Of a stretch of 64,000 nucleotides of DNA, positions 43,451 through 52,651 are shown in pieces. Under the pieces are notes generated by a model that was given only the letters and a program-made list of their open reading frames with translations, ran no database searches and had not been told where the DNA came from. A program made the position numbers and the translations under genes. The stretch comes from Paenibacillus tarimensis. GTDB taxonomy: Bacteria; Bacillota; Bacilli; Paenibacillales; Paenibacillaceae. Numbering within the stretch: position 1 is the first letter of the stretch; each line of letters opens with the position of its first letter. The stretch lies in NCBI RefSeq assembly GCF_021532315.1, contig NZ_JAKGAO010000003.1, forward strand, positions 124,001-188,000, given 5' to 3'.

Positions 43451-43491
43451 GCTCCTCCGTCCTCTTGGACGGCGGAGCCGTTTACTTTTTT
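43451..43491 (+). terminator. Rho-independent terminator after sigG
   Basis: GCTCCTCCGTCC pairs with GGACGGCGGAGC (12 bp, one mismatch), loop TCTT, then CGTTTACTTTTTT. Confidence 0.82.
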
Positions 43492-43602
43492 CAACTGTCA
43501 AATTTAAGATGCTAGGGGCATATGCCGCAGATTGATCATATAGTATATAGAGGGAAATTAGGAACATACCCAATCTTTGATGCGGGGCTGGTGGCGGCAT
43601 TG

Positions 43603-43875
43603 GTGAAAATATCTGATTTTCAAACGAAGGACGTCATCAATATCGTGGACGGCAGGAAGCTCGGCCAGATCAGTGACCTGGAGCTTGACTTAAGGCAGGG
43701 GCGGATTGACTCAATCGTGGTGCCGAATTATACGAAGTTTTTCGGTCTGTTCGGCGGAGGTACGGAAGTGGTTATCCCTTGGCGGAATATTGTTAAGATC
43801 GGAACGGACGTTGTCCTTGTACGGCTTGATGATACGAAGGCTTACCGGCAGGATGATGAACAAGCCGCACGCTGA
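43603..43875 (+). CDS. ylmC: YlmC/YmxH family PRC-barrel protein
   Basis: A 90-residue PRC-barrel protein (KISDFQTKDVINIVDGRKLGQ, then IDSIVVPNY and VVIPWRNIVKIGTDVVLVRL). The family is found in spore formers, is associated with sporulation, and lacks a known activity. The GTG at 43603 gives the normal family N-terminus and follows GGTGG by eight bases. ATG 43522 would add 27 residues without family likeness, with a site only three bases away. It opens the ylmCDE-sepF-ylmGH run. Confidence 0.83.
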   Translation: MKISDFQTKDVINIVDGRKLGQISDLELDLRQGRIDSIVVPNYTKFFGLFGGGTEVVIPWRNIVKIGTDVVLVRLDDTKAYRQDDEQAAR

Positions 43876-43938
43876 CGGGAACAGCTGCTCGCCGCCGCAG
43901 CGATCCTGTGGTACACTGGGCAGGAGGTGATGTTCGAT

Positions 43939-44787
43939 ATGGAGCCTTTTGTACGCCAAACTAATGATGGTGAGCCATCCTTACATATGCTGCAGAGATG
44001 GATCGAGGAAGTGCCGGGGCTTACCGCTGGTATAACCGGCCGTGAGGGGGGCGTTAGCGGAGAGCCGTGGCGTTCGCTGAACTGCGCCTTCCACGTCGGT
44101 GATGAGCCGGAAGCAGTCATCCGCAACCGGAGGCTGGTAACCGATGCGCTGGGCTGGCCGCTTGATGCCTGGACATGTGCCGAGCAGGTGCATGGGACGG
44201 CTGTTTTTCGGGTAATGGAGAAGGATAAGGGCAGCGGATCGCTCAACCGGGAGTCGGCTATACCTGACTCGGATGCGATTATGACGGATGTCCCCGGTGT
44301 TCTGCTTGCTTCGTTCTACGCGGACTGTGTACCGCTCTTCTTCCTCGATCCTGTAAACCATGCGGTAGCGCTTGCCCATGCCGGCTGGAAAGGGACTGTC
44401 GGGGAGATCGCCCGGAATACGATAGCGGCTATGTCTTCGGCCTATGGCACAGATCCGGCTTCACTCCGGTGTGCGATTGGCCCTTCGATAGGCGCCTGCT
44501 GCTATGAGGTGTATGGACCGGTAAAGGATCAGATAGTGGAAGCGGCAAGCCGCCTGTCACAGGAAGCCGGCGTGTCTATGGACGCATTGGTCACAGTGGA
44601 AGGTAATGAGACCGCAAGGGTTAACTTGAAAGAAATAAACCGACAGATTATGATAAAAGAAGGAATATTGGCGACGAACATCGAAATAACGAAGCAGTGC
44701 ACAGGCTGCCTTACCGGAGAGTTTTATTCCCATCGCGTTGAACAGGGAAGGGCAGGGCGAATGGCCAGCTTTATCGGGTTTGCGTAA
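43939..44787 (+). CDS. ylmD: YlmD/YfiH family purine nucleoside phosphorylase
   Basis: A 282-residue protein of the YfiH/LACC1 fold, formerly called a laccase-domain protein; members act as purine nucleoside phosphorylases and adenosine deaminases. The zinc ligands are visible in WTCAEQVHG, FYADCVPL and AHAGWKGT, with GPSIGACCYEV near residue 180. ATG 43939 is 11 bases after AGGAGG; ATG 43930 is too close to it. ylmE follows with a 19-base gap. Confidence 0.9.
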   Translation: MEPFVRQTNDGEPSLHMLQRWIEEVPGLTAGITGREGGVSGEPWRSLNCAFHVGDEPEAVIRNRRLVTDALGWPLDAWTCAEQVHGTAVFRVMEKDKGSGSLNRESAIPDSDAIMTDVPGVLLASFYADCVPLFFLDPVNHAVALAHAGWKGTVGEIARNTIAAMSSAYGTDPASLRCAIGPSIGACCYEVYGPVKDQIVEAASRLSQEAGVSMDALVTVEGNETARVNLKEINRQIMIKEGILATNIEITKQCTGCLTGEFYSHRVEQGRAGRMASFIGFA

Positions 44788-44806
44788 GGAGAGGTGAGAG
44801 GAACCA

Positions 44807-45529
44807 TTGTCAGCAGCTGACAGACTTCGTGAAGTAGACCGCCGGATCACAGAGGCATGTGAACGCAGCGGGCGGGAACGCTCGGAGGTCGGCGTGATAG
44901 CCGTTACCAAATATGTGTCGGCTCCCGCTGTTTTTGAGGTGCTGCGCACCGGTTTAAAGCATCTGGGGGAGAACCGCTGGCAGAATGCCGAGAGCAAGTG
45001 GCGGGCGGTAGAGGAAGCATCCGGAAGCGATCCGGATATCGGACAAGCGGTGTGGCATTTTATAGGATCGCTGCAGACGAACAAAGTGAAAGAAGTAGTG
45101 GGAAGGTTTACATACATCCATTCGCTGGACAGGCTCTCGCTAGCCAAAGCGATCGACAAGCAGGCTGGACAGCTGGGGATTCGTGTTCCTTGTTTCGTGC
45201 AGGTCAATGTATCCGGAGAGGATTCCAAGCACGGCCTTGCGCCCGGCGGGCTCGAGGATTTCGTTCGGCAGATTGCCGACTTTCAGCATCTCGAGGTAGC
45301 GGGGCTGATGACGATGGCCCCTTATGAAGCAGAGCCGGAGGCGACACGGCCGGTGTTCCGGGGGCTTCGGGAGCTGCGGGACAAGCTCAATGCAAGCGGG
45401 TTGCTGTCCTATGAAGTGAAGCATTTATCCATGGGGATGTCGAATGATTTTGATATCGCGGTGGAGGAAGGAGCTACCTGGCTCAGGCTTGGGAGTATTC
45501 TCGTAGGGAAAGAGGAGGGTGTACAATGA
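44807..45529 (+). CDS. ylmE: PLP homeostasis protein YggS/YlmE
   Basis: A 240-residue single-barrel PLP-binding protein of the YggS/PROSC family, which buffers pyridoxal phosphate and has no known enzyme activity. The PLP Lys is in VIAVTKYVS near residue 32. HLGENRWQNAESKW, WHFIGSLQTNKVK and the C-terminal LSMGMSNDFDIAVEEGATWLR-type stretch complete the pattern. It starts at TTG 44807. The sepF ATG overlaps its stop (ATGA), so the two are coupled. Confidence 0.93.
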   Translation: MSAADRLREVDRRITEACERSGRERSEVGVIAVTKYVSAPAVFEVLRTGLKHLGENRWQNAESKWRAVEEASGSDPDIGQAVWHFIGSLQTNKVKEVVGRFTYIHSLDRLSLAKAIDKQAGQLGIRVPCFVQVNVSGEDSKHGLAPGGLEDFVRQIADFQHLEVAGLMTMAPYEAEPEATRPVFRGLRELRDKLNASGLLSYEVKHLSMGMSNDFDIAVEEGATWLRLGSILVGKEEGVQ

Positions 45530-45993
45530 GTGTGATGAACCGGTTTATGAATTTCCTTGGTCTGCAGGAGGAAGAGGAGATTATCGAGCGCGAACGCCAG
45601 CTGGAACGAAATCAGAACCAGCAGGACGCTGAGCAGGAAATTGAAACCCCGGCATTCGAGCAGCGTAAGAATATGAAAGGGGCTAACGTCGTCAGCATCC
45701 ACTCACAGAAGAATGTACGTGTTGTTCTGAATGAGCCCCGCTCCTACGACGAAGCTCAGGAGATTGCGGACCACCTTCGCAGCAGGCGATCGGTTATCGT
45801 CAATCTGCAGCGGGTCCGCAAGGAGCATGCTGTGCGTATTGTCGATTTCCTTAGCGGCACGGTCTACGCGCTGAATGGCAGTATCTCGAAGCTGGGCCCG
45901 AACATCTTTTTATGCACGCCCGATTCCGTCGAAATCCAAGGCTCTATTACAGATATACTGGCGGACGACCCGAACTACAATCAAATGAGGTGA
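45526..45993 (+). CDS. sepF: Cell division protein SepF
   Basis: A 155-residue protein. An N-terminal amphipathic membrane-targeting helix ([10 protein letters not shown]) leads to a charged linker and a C-terminal SepF domain (about residues 60-150) with [23 protein letters not shown] and [15 protein letters not shown]. SepF forms rings that organise FtsZ filaments and tether them to the membrane. Its start overlaps the ylmE stop by four bases. Confidence 0.95.
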   Translation: MSVMNRFMNFLGLQEEEEIIERERQLERNQNQQDAEQEIETPAFEQRKNMKGANVVSIHSQKNVRVVLNEPRSYDEAQEIADHLRSRRSVIVNLQRVRKEHAVRIVDFLSGTVYALNGSISKLGPNIFLCTPDSVEIQGSITDILADDPNYNQMR

Positions 45994-45997
45994 CTTA

Positions 45998-46270
45998 GTG
46001 AATCAAATTGCAGAATTTATCTGGCGAGCACAAGAAATCTATTCGTTTATTATAATAGCCTACATCCTGCTGTCGTGGCTTCCGAATGCCCGTGAGAGCT
46101 TCATTGGCGAGTTTCTTGGTAAGCTGGTTGAACCTTACCTGGCGCCGTTCCGGCGTATCATTCCGCCAATCGGCGGCATGCTGGATATCTCTCCCATCAT
46201 CGCACTCTTCGCCCTGCGCTTCATCGCAGCGGGTTTGATTGCGGTCATCAGGTTTTTCGTAGGCGGTTAG
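45998..46270 (+). CDS. ylmG: YggT family membrane protein YlmG
   Basis: A 90-residue protein with two membrane helices separated by the loop [24 protein letters not shown], the YggT signature. The family affects septum placement or nucleoid layout in some bacteria and plastids, but its molecular role is unclear. It starts at GTG 45998, with the site GAGGTGA overlapping the sepF stop. ylmH follows one base later. Confidence 0.92.
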   Translation: MNQIAEFIWRAQEIYSFIIIAYILLSWLPNARESFIGEFLGKLVEPYLAPFRRIIPPIGGMLDISPIIALFALRFIAAGLIAVIRFFVGG

Positions 46271-46271
46271 G

Positions 46272-47057
46272 ATGAGCAATCACGAAATATACACGCATTT
46301 CCATCCCGATGAGCGGGCTTTTGTCGATAAGGCGATGGAATGGGTTGAACGGGCGGCGGTAGGTCACGAGGACCGCCGTACGGATTTCCTCGATCCGAGG
46401 CAGTCTTTTATTCTCACCACCCTTGTCAACAGAGAACCGGACGCCCTGCTTCGTCTAGAAGGCGGCTATCCGGAGGCGGAACGGAAGCGTGCGATTATTG
46501 TGCCTGCCTACCGGGATCCCGAATATGAGCCGGCGGGCATTGTGGTACTGGCAGTCCGTTCAGGCGACAACCGCCACCTGGAACTGGATCACGGCGATTA
46601 CATGGGTGCGATACTCGGCCTTGGCATTAAACGGGATGTGATCGGCGATATTCATGTGCATGAGGATGGCTGTCATTGTCTGGTGACAGAGGAGTTTGCG
46701 GATTTTCTTAATATACATCTGCGGCAAGTACACCGGGTTCATGTCCTGACGGACATTCTTCCGATCGATCAACTGAGGGCGGTTAAACCGGATTTGGAGG
46801 AAATGAACTTTACGGTGGCTTCTTTGCGTCTTGACGGGATATGCAGTGACGTTTACCGGATCAGCCGGGCCAAAATCGTCGATCCGATCCGGGCCGGACG
46901 CTGCCGGGTGAACTGGAAGGTAACCGAAGATCCGTCCGCACAGCTGCGCGAGGGCGATATCATATCCTTCCACGGTCTCGGCAGGTTTAAGATCCTGGCC
47001 GTGGAAGGGCAGACGAAAAAAGGCAGAACCAGGGTAAAGGTCGGAAAGTTTATTTAG
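46272..47057 (+). CDS. ylmH: S4-domain RNA-binding protein YlmH
   Basis: A 261-residue protein with a YlmH-specific N-terminal domain (DFLDPRQSFILTTLVN, RAIIVPAY) and a C-terminal S4 RNA-binding domain (about residues 185-250; VASLRLDGICSDVYRISRAK). YlmH has been implicated in rescue of stalled ribosome-nascent chain complexes. It starts at ATG 46272, one base after the ylmG stop. divIVA comes next after a 150-base gap. Confidence 0.93.
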   Translation: MSNHEIYTHFHPDERAFVDKAMEWVERAAVGHEDRRTDFLDPRQSFILTTLVNREPDALLRLEGGYPEAERKRAIIVPAYRDPEYEPAGIVVLAVRSGDNRHLELDHGDYMGAILGLGIKRDVIGDIHVHEDGCHCLVTEEFADFLNIHLRQVHRVHVLTDILPIDQLRAVKPDLEEMNFTVASLRLDGICSDVYRISRAKIVDPIRAGRCRVNWKVTEDPSAQLREGDIISFHGLGRFKILAVEGQTKKGRTRVKVGKFI

Positions 47058-47140
47058 AACCGGTCTTCACCACATGATTTCTCCCATACTGTCTGACGTA
47101 AAAATTATAATGAAATTGACTTCATGTGCAGGAATTTGGA

Positions 47141-47169
47141 TGGTTCTGTCGAATCCCTCCTTATATAAT
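47141..47169 (+). promoter_or_regulatory. Possible divIVA promoter
   Basis: A perfect -10, TATAAT (47164-47169), with a poor -35 (TGGTTC) 17 bases upstream. The start codon is at 47208. Confidence 0.4.
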
Positions 47170-47207
47170 CTGCAGCCTAAACCGTCACTCATATAGGAGG
47201 TGCGCCA

Positions 47208-47705
47208 ATGCCGTTAACGCCATTGGACATACATAACAAAGAATTCGGGCGCCGACTGCGCGGCTACGATGAAGATGAGGTCAACGAATTTCTGGATCAG
47301 GTGATCAAGGATTACGAGGCGCTTATCCGTGAGAATAAGGAGCTTCAGAATCAGGTGCTGAACCTTCAGGAGAAGCTGAATCACTTCGCTAATATCGAGG
47401 AGACGCTTAGCAAGACGATCATCGTGGCCCAGGAGGCCGCTGATGAAGTCAAGAACAACTCCAAGAAGGAAGCGCAGCTGATCGTTAAGGAAGCCGAGAA
47501 GAATGCGGACCGGATCATCAATGAAGCTTTGTCCAAATCACGCAAGGTTGCTCTTGAGGTGGAGGAGCTCAAGAAGCAGGCGTCTATCTACAGAGCCCGC
47601 TTCAAAACACTGGTGGAGGCGCAGCTTGATCTGCTGAGTAACGAAGGCTGGGATTCACTCGAAGGTGAAGCACCGCGCCGCCGTGAGGCAATTGAGCAGG
47701 ACTAG
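47208..47705 (+). CDS. divIVA: Cell pole and septum protein DivIVA
   Basis: A 165-residue coiled-coil protein. The N-terminal membrane-binding domain (LTPLDIHNKEFGRRLRGYDEDEVNEFLDQV) is the family signature, and two long heptad-rich coiled coils follow (about residues 28-70 and 85-135). It senses negative membrane curvature and recruits division inhibitors and chromosome-anchoring proteins. The ATG is preceded by AGGAGGTG. Confidence 0.96.
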   Translation: MPLTPLDIHNKEFGRRLRGYDEDEVNEFLDQVIKDYEALIRENKELQNQVLNLQEKLNHFANIEETLSKTIIVAQEAADEVKNNSKKEAQLIVKEAEKNADRIINEALSKSRKVALEVEELKKQASIYRARFKTLVEAQLDLLSNEGWDSLEGEAPRRREAIEQD

Positions 47706-47734
47706 GTCATGGGGCGTACGGCTGCACAGCCAGG

Positions 47735-47764
47735 TTGACAAACGGGTATCCGAACGCGTATAAC
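47735..47764 (+). promoter_or_regulatory. Sigma-A promoter for ileS
   Basis: Perfect TTGACA (47735-47740), 18 bases, TATAAC (47759-47764). Transcription should begin near 47771, leading into the T-box RNA. Confidence 0.82.
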
Positions 47765-47812
47765 TATAGTATTGATCGGCACTATGCGACAATTGAATGA
47801 CATCTATCATCT

Positions 47813-48104
47813 TCGTTGACGGGAACAAGTAAGCCGCAGCCCTGTCCCTCAGAGAGCCGGTAACCGCTGAAAGCCGGCGTTCAGACTGCAGCCGAATATC
47901 ATCCCCGAGAAGCTCCGCCGAACCGTAAGTAAGTGGAGCCGGCTATCCACCGTTACCGGGAATGCGGGCAGTTGATGCCTGCGGCTAAGGAGCTGTTGTT
48001 CATAGCCGGGTTCGCACAGGCTTTCAATGTGCGCCGGACGAACAGCGGAATTAGGGTGGTATCGCGAGTTCAAGCTCGTCCCTTATCAGGGGCGGGCTTT
48101 TTTT
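47813..48104 (+). ncRNA. T-box leader, isoleucine-specific
   Basis: The T-box core AGGGTGGTATCGCG is at 48053-48066; its TGGT bulge pairs with the ACCA end expected for tRNA-Ile. Stem I begins near GACGGGAACAAGTAA, and an ATC (Ile) triplet lies in the specifier region at 47898-47900 with a second ATC directly after it. The terminator (48072-48104) has a 12-bp stem, TATC loop and T7. Uncharged tRNA-Ile should favour the antiterminator and raise ileS expression. Confidence 0.93.
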
Positions 48105-48140
48105 GTATGATAATTCAGGATACGGGAGTGAGCCAAAAGC

Positions 48141-51100
48141 ATGGAACGCGTAGACGTAAAAGAAAAGGCAAGGGCGCGTGAGTCCAGAATATTGGAAAAG
48201 TGGAGACAGGAAGACACCTTCAAGGCTTCAATAGAGAACCGTGAGGGCCATCCGCATTTTGTCTTCTACGAAGGGCCGCCGACGGCTAATGGCGCGCCGC
48301 ATATCGGCCACGTGCTCGGGCGGGTGATCAAGGATTTTATCTGCCGCTATAAGACGATGTCCGGTTATAAGGTGCTGCGTAAGGCCGGTTGGGATACGCA
48401 CGGCCTTCCGGTCGAGCTTGGAGTGGAGAAGCAGCTCGGCATTTCGGGCAAGCAGGAGATTGAGAATTACGGGGTTGAAGCCTTCGTAAACAAGTGCAAG
48501 GACAGTGTCTTTGAATATGAGCGCCAATGGCGCGAGCTGACGGAAGCAATCGCATACTGGACCGACATGGATAATCCGTATATTACGCTTAAGAACAGCT
48601 ACATCGAGAGCGTGTGGCATATACTGTCCACCATTCATAAGAAAGGTCTGCTGTACCGTGGACACCGGGTAAGCCCGTACTGTCCGGACTGCCAGACGAC
48701 CTTGAGCTCCCATGAGGTAGCTCAAGGCTATGAAGATGTGAAGGATCTGAGCGCGACGGTCAAGTTCAAGCTTGCGACTGGCGAATCGATTTTGGCCTGG
48801 ACGACAACTCCATGGACACTTCCGTCGAATGTGGCCCTTGCTGTGAATCCGGAGCTTGCTTATGTAAAGGTGAAGAAGGGCGGAGAAACTTATATTGTTG
48901 CTGAGGCGCTGGCGGAAAGCGTGATGAAGGAGGACTTCGAGATTATTTCCAGTCTAAAGGGCTCGGAACTCGTTGGCCTGTCTTATGAACCGCCATTCCG
49001 CTACGTATCGGTCGAGAAGGGGCATATCGTCATAGCCGGCGATTTTGTCAGCGATACCAGCGGTACTGGTATTGTTCATATTGCGCCTGCGCACGGCGAG
49101 GATGACTACCGCGTCTGCCGTCAGAACGGCATCAGCATGCTGAGTGTTGTGAACAGCGAAGGCAAGTATACGGCTGAAGTTACGGACCTGGCAGGCCGTT
49201 TCGTTAAAGACTGCGATGTCGATATCGTAAAAATGCTCAGCGAGCGCGGGCTGCTGTTCTCGAAGGAGCGCTATGAGCACAGTTATCCGTTCTGCTGGCG
49301 CTGTAAATCACCGCTGCTCTATTACGCAACGGAGAGCTGGTTTATTGAAACGACTGCGGTTAAGGATCAGCTGATCGCCAATAATAATGGGGTAGACTGG
49401 TATCCAGGCCATATCCGTGAAGGCCGCTTCGGCAAATTCCTTGAGGATTTGGTCGACTGGAATATCAGCCGGAACAGGTACTGGGGCACGCCGCTTAATG
49501 TGTGGGTGTGTAACACATGTAAAGGCGAATATGCGCCGGAGAGCCTTGCTGATCTCAGAGCACGTGCAGTCGGACCGGTTGCCGAGGATTTGGAGCTTCA
49601 CAAGCCTTATGTGGATGAAGTGCATTTGAATTGTCCGCACTGTGACAGCGGCGTCATGACACGGACCTCTGAAGTAATCGATGTATGGTTCGACAGCGGC
49701 TCCATGCCATTCGCACAGTACCATCAGCCGTTTGAAAATGAGGAGCTGTTCGCTTCCCAATACCCTGCTGATATGATTTGCGAGGGCATCGACCAGACGC
49801 GCGGCTGGTTCTTCAGCCTGCTGGCCGTATCGACCCTGTATAACGGTAAAGCGCCTTACAAGGCTGTTATATCGACAGGGCATATTCTGGATGAGAATGG
49901 TCAGAAGATGTCCAAGTCCAAGGGCAATGTAATCGACCCGTGGGAAATTATCAACGAGTATGGAACGGATGCTTTCCGCTGGGCCCTGCTTTCGGATAGT
50001 GCACCGTGGAACAGCAAGCGGTTCTCGCGGGGGATTGTAGCAGAAGCGAAGTCGAAGGTAATCGACACGATTGTCAACACACATGCATTCTATGCGCTGT
50101 ATGCTTCCATTGACGGATTTGACCCGGCACAGCATCCGCATGCAAGATCAGGCAACAAGCTGGACCGTTGGATTCTATCGCGTTTGAACAGCCTGATCAA
50201 GCTGGTGGCTAAGGGGCTGGATGCGAACGACTTCCTTAACCCGGCGAAGGCGATCGAGGGCTTTGTAGATGAAATGAGCAACTGGTATATCCGCCGTTCC
50301 CGTGACCGCTTCTGGGGAAGCGGCTTGACAGAGGATAAAGTGTTTGCTTATCAGACGCTTCGTACAGTGCTGCTGACATTGTCGCGGATTATCGCTCCGT
50401 ATGCGCCGCTTATTGCCGAGGATGTATATGGCAATCTTGGCGGAGGCAGGAGCGTCCACCTGGACGATTATCCGAAAGCGGATGAAGCTGTAATTGACCT
50501 GACGCTGGAGCGGGATATGGAAACAGCGCGCCAGATCGTCGAGCTTGCCCGCAATGTCCGGAATGAGTCGGCGATTAAGACAAGACAGCCGCTCTCCGAG
50601 CTCATTGTCTCGCTGGACAGGGATTTCGACCTGACGGACTACGAAGCGATTATTAAGGACGAGATCAACGTAAAGACAATTGTAATCGAAAGCAGCGACA
50701 GCGGCTTTGTAGATTTTACCTTCAAGCTGAATTTGAAGGTGGCCGGCAAGAAATACGGCAAGCAGGTCGGTCCGATTCAGGGCCATCTCAAATCACTTTC
50801 ACCGGATGAGACACGTGAGGCTGTCCAGAAAGGCGGCTTAACGTTCACGACTGCCGAAGGTGAGCGGCTGGAGATCAGCATGGATGAGCTACTGGTTGAG
50901 AAGCAGGCAAAATCCGGCTTCGCGTCAGCCTCCGGTTATCAGCTGACTGTTGCCCTTAACACCGATATCACTCCTGAGCTGGAGCAGGAAGGATGGGTGC
51001 GGGAGGTTATCCGTGCCGTTCAGGATACCCGCAAGAAGCTTGATCTGCCTATCGAGAAGCGCGTGCATGTCACGCTGGACGTGGACAATGAGCTGCGGGC

Positions 51101-51230
51101 TGCTTTGGAGGCCTTTGAGAATGTACTGTTCGACAGCGTCCTGCTTACCGGTGTAGCATATGACCGGGTGGAAGGCATGGAGAGCGTACAGCTCGGAGAG
51201 AAAACGATTGGAATTTACATTGCCTCCTAA
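48141..51230 (+). CDS. ileS: Isoleucyl-tRNA synthetase (type-2-like)
   Basis: A 1029-residue class I synthetase. The HIGH motif is in PPTANGAPHIGHVLG near residue 50, WDTHGLPVE near residue 88, and KMSKSKGN near residue 590. An editing CP1 domain and a long C-terminal anticodon domain are present. Length and the GPPTANG / WDTHGLPVE wording match the eukaryote-like IleRS2 class rather than the roughly 920-residue B. subtilis enzyme with its C-terminal zinc finger. IleRS2 enzymes are typically insensitive to mupirocin. The T-box leader shows it is the regulated housekeeping copy, unless another exists outside the window. Confidence 0.95.
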   Translation: MERVDVKEKARARESRILEKWRQEDTFKASIENREGHPHFVFYEGPPTANGAPHIGHVLGRVIKDFICRYKTMSGYKVLRKAGWDTHGLPVELGVEKQLGISGKQEIENYGVEAFVNKCKDSVFEYERQWRELTEAIAYWTDMDNPYITLKNSYIESVWHILSTIHKKGLLYRGHRVSPYCPDCQTTLSSHEVAQGYEDVKDLSATVKFKLATGESILAWTTTPWTLPSNVALAVNPELAYVKVKKGGETYIVAEALAESVMKEDFEIISSLKGSELVGLSYEPPFRYVSVEKGHIVIAGDFVSDTSGTGIVHIAPAHGEDDYRVCRQNGISMLSVVNSEGKYTAEVTDLAGRFVKDCDVDIVKMLSERGLLFSKERYEHSYPFCWRCKSPLLYYATESWFIETTAVKDQLIANNNGVDWYPGHIREGRFGKFLEDLVDWNISRNRYWGTPLNVWVCNTCKGEYAPESLADLRARAVGPVAEDLELHKPYVDEVHLNCPHCDSGVMTRTSEVIDVWFDSGSMPFAQYHQPFENEELFASQYPADMICEGIDQTRGWFFSLLAVSTLYNGKAPYKAVISTGHILDENGQKMSKSKGNVIDPWEIINEYGTDAFRWALLSDSAPWNSKRFSRGIVAEAKSKVIDTIVNTHAFYALYASIDGFDPAQHPHARSGNKLDRWILSRLNSLIKLVAKGLDANDFLNPAKAIEGFVDEMSNWYIRRSRDRFWGSGLTEDKVFAYQTLRTVLLTLSRIIAPYAPLIAEDVYGNLGGGRSVHLDDYPKADEAVIDLTLERDMETARQIVELARNVRNESAIKTRQPLSELIVSLDRDFDLTDYEAIIKDEINVKTIVIESSDSGFVDFTFKLNLKVAGKKYGKQVGPIQGHLKSLSPDETREAVQKGGLTFTTAEGERLEISMDELLVEKQAKSGFASASGYQLTVALNTDITPELEQEGWVREVIRAVQDTRKKLDLPIEKRVHVTLDVDNELRAALEAFENVLFDSVLLTGVAYDRVEGMESVQLGEKTIGIYIAS

Positions 51231-51258
51231 GGGCATAATAGGCATCACAACGATAGGA

Positions 51259-51327
51259 AACGAGCTTGAGCACTTCCCGTTCAGCCTCTCTTGCAGAGAG
51301 CAGGACGGGAAAGGCCGGCTCGTTTTT
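51259..51327 (+). terminator. Complex terminator after ileS
   Basis: A nested hairpin: AACGAGC / GCTCGTT outside, TTCCCGT / ACGGGAA in the middle and CTCTC / GAGAG at the tip, with T5 in the outer right arm. Confidence 0.75.
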
Positions 51328-51350
51328 CGCATCGAAAGGAGGCCTTGGTT

Positions 51351-51677
51351 ATGAGTGGAAAGACCGAGGATTTGGATGGCGTAAAGCAGTCCTTGAATAC
51401 ATTGAAGACCAGACTGGAACGTATATCGGATGATTTGGAGAGGGCGAAAATCGCCGAATATGTAGACCTGCTGAACCGTCCGGTTTCGCTTATGTGGCGT
51501 AACCTGCTCGGCGGCACGGCGCGCGGCGTCGGAATCGCGATCGGTTTTACATTCTTTGCCGCAACTATTCTATATATGCTGCAAATGCTCGGCAAGCTGA
51601 ATCTGCCGATCATTGGAGATTATATTGCGGATATCGTTCGTATAGTACAGCATCAGCTGGAAGGCAGAGCTTATTAA
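51351..51677 (+). CDS. DUF5665 family membrane protein
   Basis: A 108-residue protein with an N-terminal charged helix (about residues 8-40) followed by WRNLLGGTARGVGIAIGFTF and one membrane helix, then NLPIIGDYIADIVRIVQ. This arrangement matches the DUF5665 family of Firmicutes, which has no known function. ATG 51351 follows AAAGGAGG by eight bases. It lies between the ileS terminator and the minus-strand DksA-like gene. Confidence 0.78.
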   Translation: MSGKTEDLDGVKQSLNTLKTRLERISDDLERAKIAEYVDLLNRPVSLMWRNLLGGTARGVGIAIGFTFFAATILYMLQMLGKLNLPIIGDYIADIVRIVQHQLEGRAY

Positions 51678-51719
51678 GCACGAGGAACTGGTACCGCTGC
51701 CGGTAATGGGCTAATGGAA

Positions 51720-51748
51720 AGACCCGGCAGCTTGCAGCCGCCGAGTCT
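51720..51748 (-). terminator. Terminator for the DksA-like gene
   Basis: A 12-bp stem (AGACTCGGCGGC with GCTGCCGGGTCT, two G-U pairs) and 5-base loop on the minus strand, followed by a weak TTTCC tail. It may also stop the converging DUF5665 gene. Confidence 0.6.
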
Positions 51749-51787
51749 GAATCTGTCACGCTAGTTAAGCGAAAGATAGGCCGGTTC

Positions 51788-52513
51788 TCAAACTTCTTCG
51801 TTCGTTTCCGCCTCAAGCAGCGGATCGCCTTCACCGCTCTCGAGGTATTGCCGGTATTTCCGGCTGCGCACGACAGACACATGCGTACCGGTAATATCTG
51901 TAGCGAGAAAGCTCTCATACGATTCCACGAAACCCTCGTTCTCATCGGCTTCGATCATGAATTTCTCATATTCAATATCTGTGTCTTCGGCCAGCGCAGG
52001 TGTATTGGAATTCCCCCAGCTCTCCACAATCTGCCAAGCATCCTCCCCGTCAAAGCCGGCATACGAGCTTTGTTCATCCATACTGGAGCGTCCAAATGGG
52101 GGATTGAGGAACTCCTCTTCCACTGGACGGTGATGGGACTCATCCCGCTGGGGAGAATGCTCCACGCAATAAAGAGTTTCGGGCAGAGCCTGCAGCCTCT
52201 CAAGAGGAATAGCGGCTCCGCAGGAGCGGCAGAGGCCATATTCACCTTTGTTCATTGCCTCAAGCGCTTCGTCAATACGAGCCAGATGGAGCTCATCCTG
52301 CTCGAGCAGCGCGATATCCTTACCCCGTTCATATGTCTCGGTCGCCAGATCACCGGGATGGTTGTCGATCGGGGACAGTTCGCCGGTCAGTACGCGCTGG
52401 GAGTCGCCTAAGCCGTAGTGCTCATTATCGATGAGCTTCTGCTCGATGCGCTGGCGGTCCTCAATCAGCTGATTCCGGAGCCCGGCCACAGCCTGCTTGG
52501 TCAATGGTTTCAT
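51788..52513 (-). CDS. DksA/TraR-type protein, YteA/YlyA-like
   Basis: A 241-residue acidic protein. An N-terminal coiled coil (residues 1-95) is followed by a zinc-finger-like segment with the pattern C-x2-C-GAAIPLERLQALPETLY-C-x2-H (about residues 97-120), then a long, acidic C-terminal half special to the YteA family of spore formers. DksA-type proteins bind RNA polymerase through its secondary channel. B. subtilis has ylyA, a sigma-G-controlled DksA-like gene, between ileS and lspA, so this is a positional counterpart in reverse orientation. The ATG follows AAAGGAGGA by eight bases. Confidence 0.88.
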   Translation of the reverse strand: MKPLTKQAVAGLRNQLIEDRQRIEQKLIDNEHYGLGDSQRVLTGELSPIDNHPGDLATETYERGKDIALLEQDELHLARIDEALEAMNKGEYGLCRSCGAAIPLERLQALPETLYCVEHSPQRDESHHRPVEEEFLNPPFGRSSMDEQSSYAGFDGEDAWQIVESWGNSNTPALAEDTDIEYEKFMIEADENEGFVESYESFLATDITGTHVSVVRSRKYRQYLESGEGDPLLEAETNEEV

Positions 52514-52651
52514 GAACGTGTCCTCCTTTACGTCTGTTAAGCATTAGCCTGCACCTAATGAGCTTATTTTAGAAGAGCGGAAGCCTAAGATTGATTGGTG
52601 CTTATGGCAGGATTAATCGTCAGGACCATATGAAGGGTTTTGTCCCCGGCA

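Noticed and set aside
43522-43602. N-terminal extension of ylmC from ATG 43522
   Set aside because: The 27 added residues do not resemble the family, and the purine-rich site is only about three bases from the ATG.
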